A DNA stretch of 64,000 nucleotides from Maricaulis sp034659015 (GTDB lineage: Bacteria; Pseudomonadota; Alphaproteobacteria; Caulobacterales; Maricaulaceae): contig JAYEGL010000002.1 of assembly GCA_034659015.1 (NCBI GenBank), forward strand, positions 1-64,000, in the 5' to 3' direction. Positions 1-7,113 of this stretch are shown in pieces (position 1 is the stretch's first letter; each line of letters starts with the position of its first letter). The notes under the pieces are model-generated. The model saw only the letters and a list, made by a program, of their open reading frames with translations, searched no databases and was not told where the DNA came from. The position numbers were made by a program, and so were the translations under genes.

Positions 1-50
1 TCGATGATAGACCATTCGAAGTCGGTCAACTCGTAGCGGCGACGGCCCAT
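1..50 (-). CDS. IS5-like transposase, N-terminal fragment (runs off the left edge)
   Basis: The minus strand starts with ATG at 50 and reads MGRRRYELTDFEWSII before the window ends. This is the typical N-terminus of the small IS5-family (IS427/IS1182-like) DDE transposases, where Y-x-L-T-D-x-E-W opens the helix-turn-helix region. A GAGGAGG Shine-Dalgarno sits 9-10 bases upstream (58-66). Only 16 codons are visible, so whether the gene is intact cannot be judged. The element would lie directly downstream of the ParDE pair. Confidence 0.75.
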   Translation of the reverse strand, partial: MGRRRYELTDFEWSII

Positions 51-75
51 GATCCATATCCTCCTCAAGGACTTT

Positions 76-105
76 GAATCAGGCTTCGACCAAAAACGGA
101 ATCCC
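76..105. mobile_element. probable terminal inverted repeat of the IS5-like element
   Basis: Between the transposase start (50) and the toxin stop codon (123) lies a stretch that reads GGGATTCCGTTTTTGGTCG on the minus strand from 105 inward. IS427-group elements often begin with GGG and a T-rich inverted repeat, so the boundary is placed at about 105. The partner repeat is outside the window, so this boundary is inferred. Confidence 0.4.
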
Positions 106-122
106 GTTTATGAGTTTATGAC

Positions 123-407
123 CTAGCGGCTTCCCGGCCAGTCTCGCGCCCCGTGGATGAGGCGCAGGATCTGGGTGCCGTCCTCCCGGCTCCGGTAGAC
201 GATGAGATAGGCCGTTCCGGGCAGGACCAGTTCGCGCGTTTCGGGCAGGCGGCCGGTGCGGCCCGTGGCCGGATAGTCCCGGAGCATGCCGACGGCGTCG
301 AAAATCCGGTCACGCAGGCGAATGGCTGCGTCAATATCGTCCGCGGCAATCCGGGCCATGAGAGCTGTGAGGTCGTCTCGCGCACGTGCCGACCACGACA
401 CACTCAT
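123..407 (-). CDS. RelE/ParE-family toxin of a type II toxin-antitoxin pair
   Basis: The 94-residue protein starts MSVSWSARARDDL and has the RelE/ParE layout: an N-terminal helix pair (residues 6-45), P-x-x-G-R at about 46-50, R-E-L-V-L-P-G at 58-64, a Y-L-I-V-Y beta strand, and the C-terminal strand I-L-R-L-I-H-G-A-R-x-W (80-90) typical of ParE. Proteins of this family act on mRNA or gyrase and are neutralised by the partner antitoxin. The ATG overlaps the antitoxin stop (ATGA, 404-407), so translation is probably coupled. An IS5-like element lies immediately downstream. Confidence 0.85.
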   Translation of the reverse strand: MSVSWSARARDDLTALMARIAADDIDAAIRLRDRIFDAVGMLRDYPATGRTGRLPETRELVLPGTAYLIVYRSREDGTQILRLIHGARDWPGSR

Positions 408-649
408 GTCTTGCGGGCGGTCTCGATAAGGGCGTCAACCTCGGCAACGACCTGGTCGTGCGGCACGGTCCTGCCGGCATCGGCGTCGCGGATGCCGTCC
501 TTGATGGATTCGATCATCCAGTCTTGATGATCGAAATATTGTTGCAGGGCTTCCTTCACGATCCAGTTGCGGGACCGGTCCTGGGCGCGGGCGAGCGTAT
601 CCAGCTTATCGATTGCCGCAGCCTCGATGCGGATTGATATATTTTTCAT
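404..649 (-). CDS. ribbon-helix-helix antitoxin, ParD/CopG-like
   Basis: I start this at the ATG at 649 (MKNISIRIEAAAIDKLD), giving 81 residues. Upstream in-frame codons extend into what looks like the operator, so the longer frame is rejected. Residues 3-30 form the beta strand plus first helix of a ribbon-helix-helix DNA-binding domain (I-S-I-R-I, then R-S-R-N-W-I-V-K-E-A-L). The acidic C-terminal part should wrap the toxin. It is the first gene of the pair, and autorepression at the palindrome at 667-682 is expected from the family. Confidence 0.85.
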   Translation of the reverse strand: MKNISIRIEAAAIDKLDTLARAQDRSRNWIVKEALQQYFDHQDWMIESIKDGIRDADAGRTVPHDQVVAEVDALIETARKT

Positions 650-666
650 AACACCGGCTTTGTAAT

Positions 667-682
667 CACTTCTGTTGAAGTG
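667..682. promoter_or_regulatory. candidate operator of the ParDE pair
   Basis: CACTTC-tgtt-GAAGTG is a perfect 6-bp inverted repeat centred 26 bp upstream of the antitoxin ATG. ACACCGG occurs on each side (651-657 and 687-693). Autoregulation by the antitoxin is family knowledge; the site itself is inferred. Confidence 0.5.
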
Positions 683-715
683 TACCACACCGGTTTTTCC
701 CGCCAAAGTCGCGCA

Positions 716-1108
716 TTATTTCGGCCGGTGTATCGCGCAGAGCTTGTTGCCGTCCGGATCGCGCACATAGGCCAGATTCATCGGGCCGATACTGGTCTCG
801 CGCAGGCCCGGCGCGTCCTCGATCGAGGTGCCGCCATGAGCGACGCCGGCATCGTGGAAGGCCTTCACCTGTTCGGGCGAGCTGCATTTGAAGCCGATCG
901 TACCGCCATTGGCGCCGCAGGCAGCCTCGCCGTTGAGCGGTTCGCTGATGCAGAATGTATTGCCGTCATGGCGGTAGAAATAGCGGACATGACCCGTCGG
1001 CGCTTCATTGCGCAGGGGCTCGCCGGCTCCCAGCGTGCCCAGCACCGCGTCATAGAATGTCTTCGAGCGCTCGATGTCGCTGGCGCCAACCATGATGTGA
1101 TTGAACAT
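716..1108 (-). CDS. VOC-family (glyoxalase/bleomycin-resistance fold) protein
   Basis: The 130-residue protein starts MFNHIMVGASDIERSKTFYD, a standard VOC opening in which the first His is a metal ligand and D-x-x-x-S-x-x-F-Y marks the first helix. It ends with A-Y-V-R-D-P-D-G-N-K-L, the second-module strand with the usual D-P-D-G-N turn. One beta-alpha-beta-beta-beta pair fills the whole protein. The substrate cannot be predicted. The start at 1108 has a GGAAGGACGAG ribosome site. The gene lies 17 bp after nadC and may be read from the nad promoter. Confidence 0.85.
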   Translation of the reverse strand: MFNHIMVGASDIERSKTFYDAVLGTLGAGEPLRNEAPTGHVRYFYRHDGNTFCISEPLNGEAACGANGGTIGFKCSSPEQVKAFHDAGVAHGGTSIEDAPGLRETSIGPMNLAYVRDPDGNKLCAIHRPK

Positions 1109-1125
1109 GTGTCTCGTCCTTCCCC

Positions 1126-1974
1126 TCAGGCCGCGTCCAGGCCGATGTCGAAATTGGGCGCCGAATGGGTCAGCGCGCCGACGGAAATCACGTCCACACC
1201 GGTTTCCGCCACAGCGCGGACCGTGTCCAGATTGATGCCGCCGGACGCTTCCAGTGTCACCGTGCCTTTTGCCTGCGCAACCGCGGCCTTGAGATCGTCG
1301 AGCGGGAAATTGTCCAGCAGAACGCTCTCGGCGCCGGCCTTGATGGCGTCGTCGAGCTGGTCGAGCCGGTCCACTTCCACCGCAATGCGCGTCATGTGAC
1401 TGGCATGGGCGCGGGCGGCGTTCACGGCCGCTGCCACGCCGCCGCACACGGCGACATGATTGTCCTTGATCAGGATGGCGTCATCCAGCCCGTAGCGGTG
1501 CAGCGCCCCGCCGCCGGCCTGCACGGCCTGCAGCTCGAAGGCGCGCAGGCCCGGCGTGGTCTTGCGGGTGTGCGCGATGCGCGCGCCGGTCCCGGCCACG
1601 GCCTCGACATACTGGCGGGTGAGGCTGGCAATGCCGCTCATCCGGCCCAGGAAATTGAGGGCGATGCGTTCGGCCGCCAGCAGGGCGCGGGCCTGGCCGT
1701 TGACCGCGGCGATCACCTCGCCCGCCTTCACGTCCGATCCGTCGCGCAGCTGCACATTCACCAGCGCGTCGGGATCCATTTGCCAGACCGCCTCGACGGC
1801 CGGTTCCAGGCCGCAGATCACGCCCGCCTGGCGCGCGACGAAATAGAATTTCTCTTCCTGGGTTTCCGGGATGCAGGCCAGCGAGGTGACGTCGCCGCGC
1901 CCGCCCTGGTCTTCGGCCAGCGCGCGGGTGACCGCCTCGGTCACGATGTGGCGGGGCAGGGGAGAAACGGGCAT
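1126..1974 (-). CDS. nadC: nicotinate-nucleotide pyrophosphorylase (carboxylating)
   Basis: The 282-residue enzyme has the usual family length. It converts quinolinate and PRPP to nicotinate mononucleotide, the third step of de novo NAD synthesis. Visible signatures are the R-K-T-T-P-G-L-R phosphoribosyl-binding motif (about 137-145), A-I-L-I-K-D-N-H (about 166-173) and the C-terminal L-E-A-S-G-G-I strand of the barrel. It is the last nad gene, starting 9 bp after the nadB stop on the same strand, so it is almost certainly cotranscribed with nadA and nadB under the operators at 4753-4863. Confidence 0.95.
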   Translation of the reverse strand: MPVSPLPRHIVTEAVTRALAEDQGGRGDVTSLACIPETQEEKFYFVARQAGVICGLEPAVEAVWQMDPDALVNVQLRDGSDVKAGEVIAAVNGQARALLAAERIALNFLGRMSGIASLTRQYVEAVAGTGARIAHTRKTTPGLRAFELQAVQAGGGALHRYGLDDAILIKDNHVAVCGGVAAAVNAARAHASHMTRIAVEVDRLDQLDDAIKAGAESVLLDNFPLDDLKAAVAQAKGTVTLEASGGINLDTVRAVAETGVDVISVGALTHSAPNFDIGLDAA

Positions 1975-1983
1975 CGGGAGGTC

Positions 1984-3618
1984 CTATTCGGCGGGTTCGC
2001 GCAGGCGTGTCGGCTGGCGCATATCCGCCATCAGCCCGGTCAGGGTCAAGCGTGTGTGTACGGCTTCGTCCCGGGTTTGCGGGCAGTCCGTGCGGAAATG
2101 TCCGCCACGGCTTTCTTCGCGCGCCAGCGCGCCGGTGACGATGAAGCGCGCCGCGACGAGGGCGTCGGCGTCGCCATGTGTGTTGCGCAGTGTGTCGATC
2201 AGGTCGCGCAGGCGTGACAGTCCGGCTGCGCTGCGCTCAACCCCGCAATCCCGGCTCATCGCCAGGCGGAGCATGGCCAGGGCGTCGGCGGGGAGGGCAG
2301 GCGCACACCATCCTTCCCCTTGATGGGGAAGGTGGGCCGAGGCGGAGCCTCGGGCCGGAAGGGGTGGGGGCGAGGTATGCGACAGCCCGGCACCACCGGG
2401 TTTCACCCCCTCCACCACGCCTGCGGCGCGGTCCCCCTCCCCCATCAAGGGGGAGGATGGCAGCGCCGTCGCCACCCGCGCCGCGCTCACCAGGCCTTCG
2501 GCCAGCGAGTTGGAGGCGAGGCGGTTGGCGCCGTGCAGGCCGGTGGAGGCGCATTCGCCGATCGCGTAGAGGCCGGGCACGGAAGTGGCGCCGTCGATAT
2601 CGGTCATCACGCCCCCCATGTGATAGTGCGCTGTGGGGGCGACGGGGATGGGCTCGCGGCGCGGATCGATGCCGGCGCTCATGCAGGCGGCGAAGACGGC
2701 GGGGAATTCGTCCGGGAAGGCGTCGCCGATGGCGGCGCGGCAATCGAGGAAGGCGCCCTTGCCGGAGACATTCTGCCGGTGCACGGCCCGGGCGACGACA
2801 TCGCGCGGGGCCAGCTCGGCATCGGCGTGGACGGCTTTCATGAAATGGCGGCCGGTGCGGTCGACGAGGATGGCGCCTTCGCCGCGCAGGGCCTCGGTGC
2901 ATAGCGGCGCCGGATCGAGACCGGCATTGAGCGCCGTGGGGTGAAACTGCACGAATTCGGGGTCCTGGATCACCGCCCCCAGGCGTGCCGCCATCGCCAT
3001 GGCCTGGCCCTGGGCGCCGGCCGGCGTGGTGGTCAGCGCGAAGAGACCGCCCGCCCCGCCCATGGCGAGGATGGTGGCACCGGCCTCGATGGTTTCGGTT
3101 TGGCCGTCCGGTCCGGCCGCGAGCGCGCCTGTGCAGCGGTTTTCATCGCCCAGCAGCGCGGCGGCTTTCCAGCCGTCGCGGATCTCGATGTGCGGGGCCT
3201 GGCGCACGGCCTCGATCAGCGTGGCCATGACGGCGGCTCCGGCCCCGTCGCCCTTCACGCGGGCAACCCGGTGGCGGGCATGGGCGGCTTCTCGGGAAAG
3301 CGACCAGGCCTGGCCTTCGCGTTCGAAGGGCGCCCCCAGCGCGGCGAGCTCGCGCACTTCCTGCGCGGCACCCTCGGCGAGGGCTTTCGCAGCGGCCTCG
3401 TCGACCAGACCGGCACCCGCGGCGATCGTATCGGCGGTGTGGAGCTCGGCGCTGTCGTCATCGGCCAGCGCCGCCGCGACCCCGCCCTGCGCCCAGCCGG
3501 AGGCCGCGCCTTCGCCCAGGGGCGCGCCGGTCAGCAGCACGACTTTTCGCGGCGCCAGTTTCAGCGCCGCCCACAGCCCGGCAATACCGGCGCCGATGAC
3601 GAGAACGGGACGGGTCAT
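1984..3618 (-). CDS. nadB: L-aspartate oxidase, carrying an in-frame repeat-derived insertion
   Basis: The 544-residue FAD enzyme oxidises L-aspartate to iminoaspartate for quinolinate synthesis. The N-terminus has the dinucleotide-binding V-I-G-A-G-I-A-G-L (7-15), then S-G-W-A-Q-G-G-V-A-A (about 41-50). G-L-H-G-A-N-R-L-A-S-N-S-L closes the FAD domain. The C-terminal helical domain resumes at about A-M-L-R-L-A-M-S-R-D-C-G-V. Residues 387-437 (Pro387 to Trp437) are encoded by a 153-bp dispersed palindromic element (2308-2460) that also occurs between genes elsewhere in the window. It is 51 codons long, codon-aligned and free of stops, and sits in the linker between the two domains. The ATG at 3618 is used because the upstream extension overlaps nadA. 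Confidence 0.95.
   Translation of the reverse strand: MTRPVLVIGAGIAGLWAALKLAPRKVVLLTGAPLGEGAASGWAQGGVAAALADDDSAELHTADTIAAGAGLVDEAAAKALAEGAAQEVRELAALGAPFEREGQAWSLSREAAHARHRVARVKGDGAGAAVMATLIEAVRQAPHIEIRDGWKAAALLGDENRCTGALAAGPDGQTETIEAGATILAMGGAGGLFALTTTPAGAQGQAMAMAARLGAVIQDPEFVQFHPTALNAGLDPAPLCTEALRGEGAILVDRTGRHFMKAVHADAELAPRDVVARAVHRQNVSGKGAFLDCRAAIGDAFPDEFPAVFAACMSAGIDPRREPIPVAPTAHYHMGGVMTDIDGATSVPGLYAIGECASTGLHGANRLASNSLAEGLVSAARVATALPSSPLMGEGDRAAGVVEGVKPGGAGLSHTSPPPLPARGSASAHLPHQGEGWCAPALPADALAMLRLAMSRDCGVERSAAGLSRLRDLIDTLRNTHGDADALVAARFIVTGALAREESRGGHFRTDCPQTRDEAVHTRLTLTGLMADMRQPTRLREPAE
2308..2460. repeat. palindromic dispersed element, copy 1 (inside nadB)
   Basis: The element is bounded by CCATCC...GGATGG with TIR-like ends (CATCCTTCCCCTTGATGGGG against CCCCCATCAAGGGGGAGGAT). 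Internal GGGCCGAGGCGGAGCCTCGG and GCGCGGTCC blocks are shared with the copies at 9014-9216 and 21915-22077. Its length, 153 bp, is a multiple of three, and nadB stays open across it. Confidence 0.9.
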
Positions 3619-3628
3619 GGCCGTCCTC

Positions 3629-4738
3629 CTAGATCGAGACGAGATCCACCGGCTTTTCCTGCTTGGCGGGATCGAAGCTGGCAGGCTTGTCCGGCTTGGG
3701 CAGGTCGAGCATGGCCTGGACGGACCGGCGGGCGCCGTCGATGACATCGTCGGGCACGGTCACCTCGTGCTGTTCCAGGCGCAGGCTGTCATAGATGTTT
3801 TCCAGCGTGATCCGCTTCATGTGCGGGCACAGATTGCACGGCCGGATGAACTGCACCTCGGGCACTTCCACGGCGACATTGTCGCTCATCGAGCACTCGG
3901 TCAGCAGCACGGCCTTCTTGGCGCCGGAGTTGCGGGCATAGTCGGCCATGGCCGCGGTCGAGCCGGCATAATCGGCAGCCTGGACCACATCCAGCGGGCT
4001 TTCCGGGTGGGTGATGATCAGCACGCCGGGATGAGCGTCGCGCAGGTCCTGCACGTCCTGTGCGGTGAATTGCTCGTGCACCTCGCAGCTGCCGGCCCAG
4101 GTGAGGATTTTCACATCGGTCTGGGCGGCGACATTCTTGGCCAGATACTGGTCGGGCAGCAGGATCACCGTGTCGGCGCCCAGGCTTTCCACGACCTGCA
4201 CGGCGTTGGACGAGGTGCAGCAGATATCGCACTCGGCCTTCACATCGGCGGAGGTGTTCACATAGGTCACGACCGGAATGCCCGGATAGGCCTGCTTGAT
4301 GCGGCGCACATCCTCGCCGGTGATGGAGGAGGCGAGGGAGCAGCCGGCTTCGGTGTCGGGGATGAGAACCTTTTTCTCCGGTGCCAGCACCTTGGCGGTC
4401 TCGGCCATGAAGTGGACGCCGGCCTGGACGATGATGTCGGCCTCGCTTTCCGCGGCCATGCGGGCCAGGGCCAGGCTGTCGCCCATCAGGTCGCCGACGC
4501 AGTGGAAGATGTCGGCCGTCATGTAGTTGTGGGCGAGAATGACCGCGTTCTTTTCCGCCTTGAGCCGGTTGATGGCATGGATCAGCGGCGCCTTGGCCGG
4601 CCATTCCATCGGCGTGATCACGTCCTTGACGCGCGCGTAGAGATGGTCAGTGGCCGCCTTGACCTCGTCCGTGTACGCCAGTTCCGGCCGGGTCTGTTCT
4701 AAGCCTTGAGGCGTGCCGTCCCAGTTCAATCGGTCCAT
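3629..4738 (-). CDS. nadA: quinolinate synthase, [4Fe-4S] dehydratase
   Basis: The 369-residue protein condenses iminoaspartate with dihydroxyacetone phosphate to quinolinate. Cysteines expected to hold the [4Fe-4S] cluster are in A-G-C-S-L-A-S, C-D-I-C-C-T-S-S-N-A and C-N-L-C-P-H-M-K. L-A-H-N-Y-M is near residue 70. The start ATG at 4738 (MDRLNWDG) has an AGGGAGGAC site 6-8 bases upstream; a start ten codons further upstream would remove it. It is the first gene of nadABC. A roughly 97-base leader carries two of the three operators. Confidence 0.95.
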   Translation of the reverse strand: MDRLNWDGTPQGLEQTRPELAYTDEVKAATDHLYARVKDVITPMEWPAKAPLIHAINRLKAEKNAVILAHNYMTADIFHCVGDLMGDSLALARMAAESEADIIVQAGVHFMAETAKVLAPEKKVLIPDTEAGCSLASSITGEDVRRIKQAYPGIPVVTYVNTSADVKAECDICCTSSNAVQVVESLGADTVILLPDQYLAKNVAAQTDVKILTWAGSCEVHEQFTAQDVQDLRDAHPGVLIITHPESPLDVVQAADYAGSTAAMADYARNSGAKKAVLLTECSMSDNVAVEVPEVQFIRPCNLCPHMKRITLENIYDSLRLEQHEVTVPDDVIDGARRSVQAMLDLPKPDKPASFDPAKQEKPVDLVSI

Positions 4739-4752
4739 TCTGTCCTCCCTTT

Positions 4753-4767
4753 TGCTCAAGATGAGCA
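4753..4767. promoter_or_regulatory. nad operator 1
   Basis: TGCTCA-aga-TGAGCA is a perfect palindrome, extending to 7-bp arms with the flanking T and A. It lies just upstream of the nadA ribosome-binding site, inside the transcribed leader. It is one of three related sites within 110 bp. Confidence 0.7.
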
Positions 4768-4813
4768 ATATTGGGGCCCGAAATTGGGCGGCTGTTTCGA
4801 GGGGCCGCCCTTA

Positions 4814-4828
4814 TGCTCGAAATGAGCT
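4814..4828. promoter_or_regulatory. nad operator 2 (imperfect)
   Basis: TGCTCG-aaa-TGAGCT matches the same pattern with its outer bases changed. It lies in the leader between sites 1 and 3, about 61 bp from site 1 and 35 bp from site 3. Confidence 0.6.
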
Positions 4829-4842
4829 TTAGCTTCGGGACC

Positions 4843-4871
4843 TATATATGCTCACCATGAGCACAGTGCAA
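4843..4871 (-). promoter_or_regulatory. nadABC promoter with operator 3 in its spacer
   Basis: On the minus strand, TTGCAC (4871-4866) and TATATA (4848-4843) are separated by exactly 17 bases. The spacer contains the perfect palindrome TGCTCA-cca-TGAGCA (4849-4863). A repressor bound there would occlude both promoter elements. The predicted start of transcription is about 4835. Confidence 0.7.
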
Positions 4872-4944
4872 GAGCGCTGCGTGCGCGTCCCTGCGCGAGC
4901 CGGGCGGTCCCGCCATGGGTGTCCGGCCGCGGACTGCTGACGTG

Positions 4945-5313
4945 TCAGTGAGCGAGGGAGGGGCGCCAGCCGGACAGCCACAGGCCGGTGCCCAGGGAGG
5001 CCAGGCCAAGGGCGAAGGCGAGTACGGGCGCAAGCGGAATGCCGGTGATCAGCAGAACCTCGATCGCCGCCACGCCGAGAAGCGCGGGAATCAGGACCTG
5101 GCACTGGGTGCGGCGATTGCGGGGGATCATGCCGACGGCGCCGGCAACGGCGAGAATGGCGGGAATGGCGGGCAGGTAGAAGTCCAGCGCAATGAAGCGC
5201 AGGGCAAGCACAATGGCAGCACACACCGCCAATGCCATACAGGCGTTACGGATTGCCGCCCCGCTCACAACTCGCCCCCTCAAAGTCCTCAAGACATCAC
5301 CCAATTGATTCAT
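4945..5313 (-). CDS. small integral membrane protein, unknown function
   Basis: The 122-residue protein (from MNQLGDVLRTLRG) has four hydrophobic segments at about 22-42, 44-62, 76-96 and 98-115, and a basic N-R-R-T turn between the second and third. No family is recognised. An in-frame TTG at 5346 would add 11 residues and nearly touch the stop of the upstream regulator gene, so the start is uncertain. It lies between the NadQ-like regulator and the nad operators, on the same strand as both. Confidence 0.65.
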   Translation of the reverse strand: MNQLGDVLRTLRGRVVSGAAIRNACMALAVCAAIVLALRFIALDFYLPAIPAILAVAGAVGMIPRNRRTQCQVLIPALLGVAAIEVLLITGIPLAPVLAFALGLASLGTGLWLSGWRPSLAH

Positions 5314-5347
5314 CCTAAAACCGAACAATAGTGCACTGCAACTCAAT

Positions 5348-6319
5348 TCATCCGTCGCGCAACCTGGGAATGGCCAGTCCCAGCGAGGGAAGACCGGCCA
5401 GCGCCTCGCGGCGATAGCGGAAGAGTTCCGCCGGGCGGCCGCCCGTGCGGCTCTCCATCCGTCCGGTCCCTTCCACGAAACCGGTGCGGTCCAGGGCGCG
5501 CCGGAAATTCTGCTTGTGCAGCCGATAGCCGGCGATCGCCTCGACCACCTGCTGCAGGGCCGACAGGGTGAAGAGTTCGGGCATCAGCTCGAACACGATG
5601 GGCCGGTATTTGATCTTGCCCCTCAGGCGCGAGATCGCCGTCGCCAGAATGCGGCGGTGATCGGACGCCATGGACAGGCCGAAGGCGGGGCATTGCGAGG
5701 GATCGTCGGTCTGGCCGTCGCGCGCCGCCTCGGCTACGAGGCCGGCCTCGTAGAGCAGCTCGTAGCGGTCCAGCACGCGTTCCTCGTTCCAGCCGCCGCC
5801 GCCGACCCCGAAAGCCGTTTTCAGCCGGTCGTGGCGTGAGGCCCGGCGGCCCGGCACGCCCGCCTCGTCGGCCCAGGCCGACAGGCGCGGCACGATCTCC
5901 GCCTCGATCATCTCCGGCTTGCCCTCGCGCCAGTCCTCCCAGGGGAAGAAGTCGTACCAGCCGCGCCAGCGGCCGCCGCCGTCCGGCGGGGTTGCGCTGT
6001 CGGAGGTGAGGGCGAGATAGCCGATCGAGATGATGCGGGCATCGCCCGACCCCGTCATTGCCGCGACAGGCGCCTCGCGGCCGCGATCGCCGAAGGTGTA
6101 GAGCTGTTCCACATAACCCAGCTGGAAGTGCGCCTGCTCGGCCACCCAGCGCCGCAGACCGATCTCGAACGTGCGATGCCGGGCGGGATCGAAGGGGCCG
6201 AAGGGCAGGGCGACGCCGCCCCCCTCCTGGGGCACGATGAGGACCTGGGGCGTGTCGCCGTCGACCGACAGGATGACCGCGTTCAGGCCGACGGAGAGGG
6301 ACTGGCCGGCCGGCTGCAT
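5348..6319 (-). CDS. nadQ: Nudix-like/winged-helix transcriptional regulator of NAD synthesis (NadQ/NrtR-like)
   Basis: The 323-residue protein opens with a Nudix-type beta-sheet domain (S-V-G-L-N-A-V-I-L-S-V, about 8-18). The domain lacks the catalytic Nudix box, as expected for a sensor. The C-terminal 90 residues resemble the NrtR winged helix: F-T-L-S-A-L-Q-Q-V-V-E-A-I, then K-Q-N-F-R-R-A-L, then the G-R-P-A-E-L-F-R-Y wing. COG4111/NadQ proteins are predicted repressors of nadABC in alphaproteobacteria, and the tandem palindromes 0.5 kb downstream fit that role. The ATG overlaps the stop of the HD gene. The symbol is by analogy. Confidence 0.75.
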   Translation of the reverse strand: MQPAGQSLSVGLNAVILSVDGDTPQVLIVPQEGGGVALPFGPFDPARHRTFEIGLRRWVAEQAHFQLGYVEQLYTFGDRGREAPVAAMTGSGDARIISIGYLALTSDSATPPDGGGRWRGWYDFFPWEDWREGKPEMIEAEIVPRLSAWADEAGVPGRRASRHDRLKTAFGVGGGGWNEERVLDRYELLYEAGLVAEAARDGQTDDPSQCPAFGLSMASDHRRILATAISRLRGKIKYRPIVFELMPELFTLSALQQVVEAIAGYRLHKQNFRRALDRTGFVEGTGRMESRTGGRPAELFRYRREALAGLPSLGLAIPRLRDG

Positions 6320-6939
6320 CAGCGGCGCCCTTCCAGTTCGGCGAGCACGATCTCGAAACGATCCAGGAAGAGGATCTGCGCGTCCTTTACCGATTTGGGG
6401 GCGATCTCGATCTCCAGCCCGGCCGGCGGGCGGCCGAAGTATTTCAGCGATTCCTCATGGCCGAAGCCGGCGATCTGGGTCGCCTCGAAATAGGCGCAGA
6501 TCACATCGGCCCGCTTGATCTTGCGCTTGGTTTCCTTGGGCAGGCGCGGCGGCAGGCCGAAGCGCAGATGGATGGCGGCTTCCAGCCGGTCCTCGAATTC
6601 GCGGTAGTTCACGCCCAGCGCCGCCTTGAACGGGCTGATCATGTCGCCGATCACGTATTCGGAGGCGTCGTGCAGCAGCGCCGCCAGACGCCATTTCGTC
6701 TCCAGCTGGGGATAGAGATGGTCGAGAATGTCGAGCACCACGACCGAGTGTTCGGCGACGGAAAAGGCATGGTCGCCATGGGTCTGGCCGTTCCAGCGCG
6801 CCACGCGGGACAGGCCGTGCGCGATATCCTGGATTTCCACATCGAAGGGCGACGGGTCGAGCAGGTCCAGCCGGCGGCCGGAGATCATGCGCTGCCAGGC
6901 GCGCGGAGCCTTGTCCTTGTTTCGGGCGGCAGCGGCCAT
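6319..6939 (-). CDS. HD-domain hydrolase, YfbR-like (COG1896)
   Basis: The 206-residue protein has H-G-D-H-A-F-S-V-A-E-H (about 54-64), L-L-H-D-A-S-E-Y (about 87-94) and a later R-A-D, the metal ligands of the HD fold. It resembles YfbR-like 5'-nucleotidases, and a nucleotide or deoxynucleotide monophosphate substrate is plausible but unproven. The ATG at 6939 follows a CGGAGGAC site. Its stop overlaps the regulator start (TGATG), so the two are translated as a unit, which hints at a link to pyridine nucleotide turnover. Confidence 0.8.
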   Translation of the reverse strand: MAAAARNKDKAPRAWQRMISGRRLDLLDPSPFDVEIQDIAHGLSRVARWNGQTHGDHAFSVAEHSVVVLDILDHLYPQLETKWRLAALLHDASEYVIGDMISPFKAALGVNYREFEDRLEAAIHLRFGLPPRLPKETKRKIKRADVICAYFEATQIAGFGHEESLKYFGRPPAGLEIEIAPKSVKDAQILFLDRFEIVLAELEGRR

Positions 6940-7113
6940 GCGATGCGGTCCTCCGGAAAATTCGGAGAGGGGGGATAACACCGATACCGCCGCTACTCCA
7001 CTGGGCACGCTGTTCGCGCTGCGGGCCGGGCTCACCTTGCGTGCACGGCGCGAAGACGTACAGTCCCGGATCAATACAGCAGCGGACGGCAGGGCCGTCC
7101 GGGGGAGGGAAGC

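Noticed and set aside
2237..2902. Frames across the nadB repeat that suggest nadB is broken there.
   Set aside because: The nadB frame is continuous from 3618 to 1984 and both domain signatures are intact, so it is an insertion and not a pseudogene.
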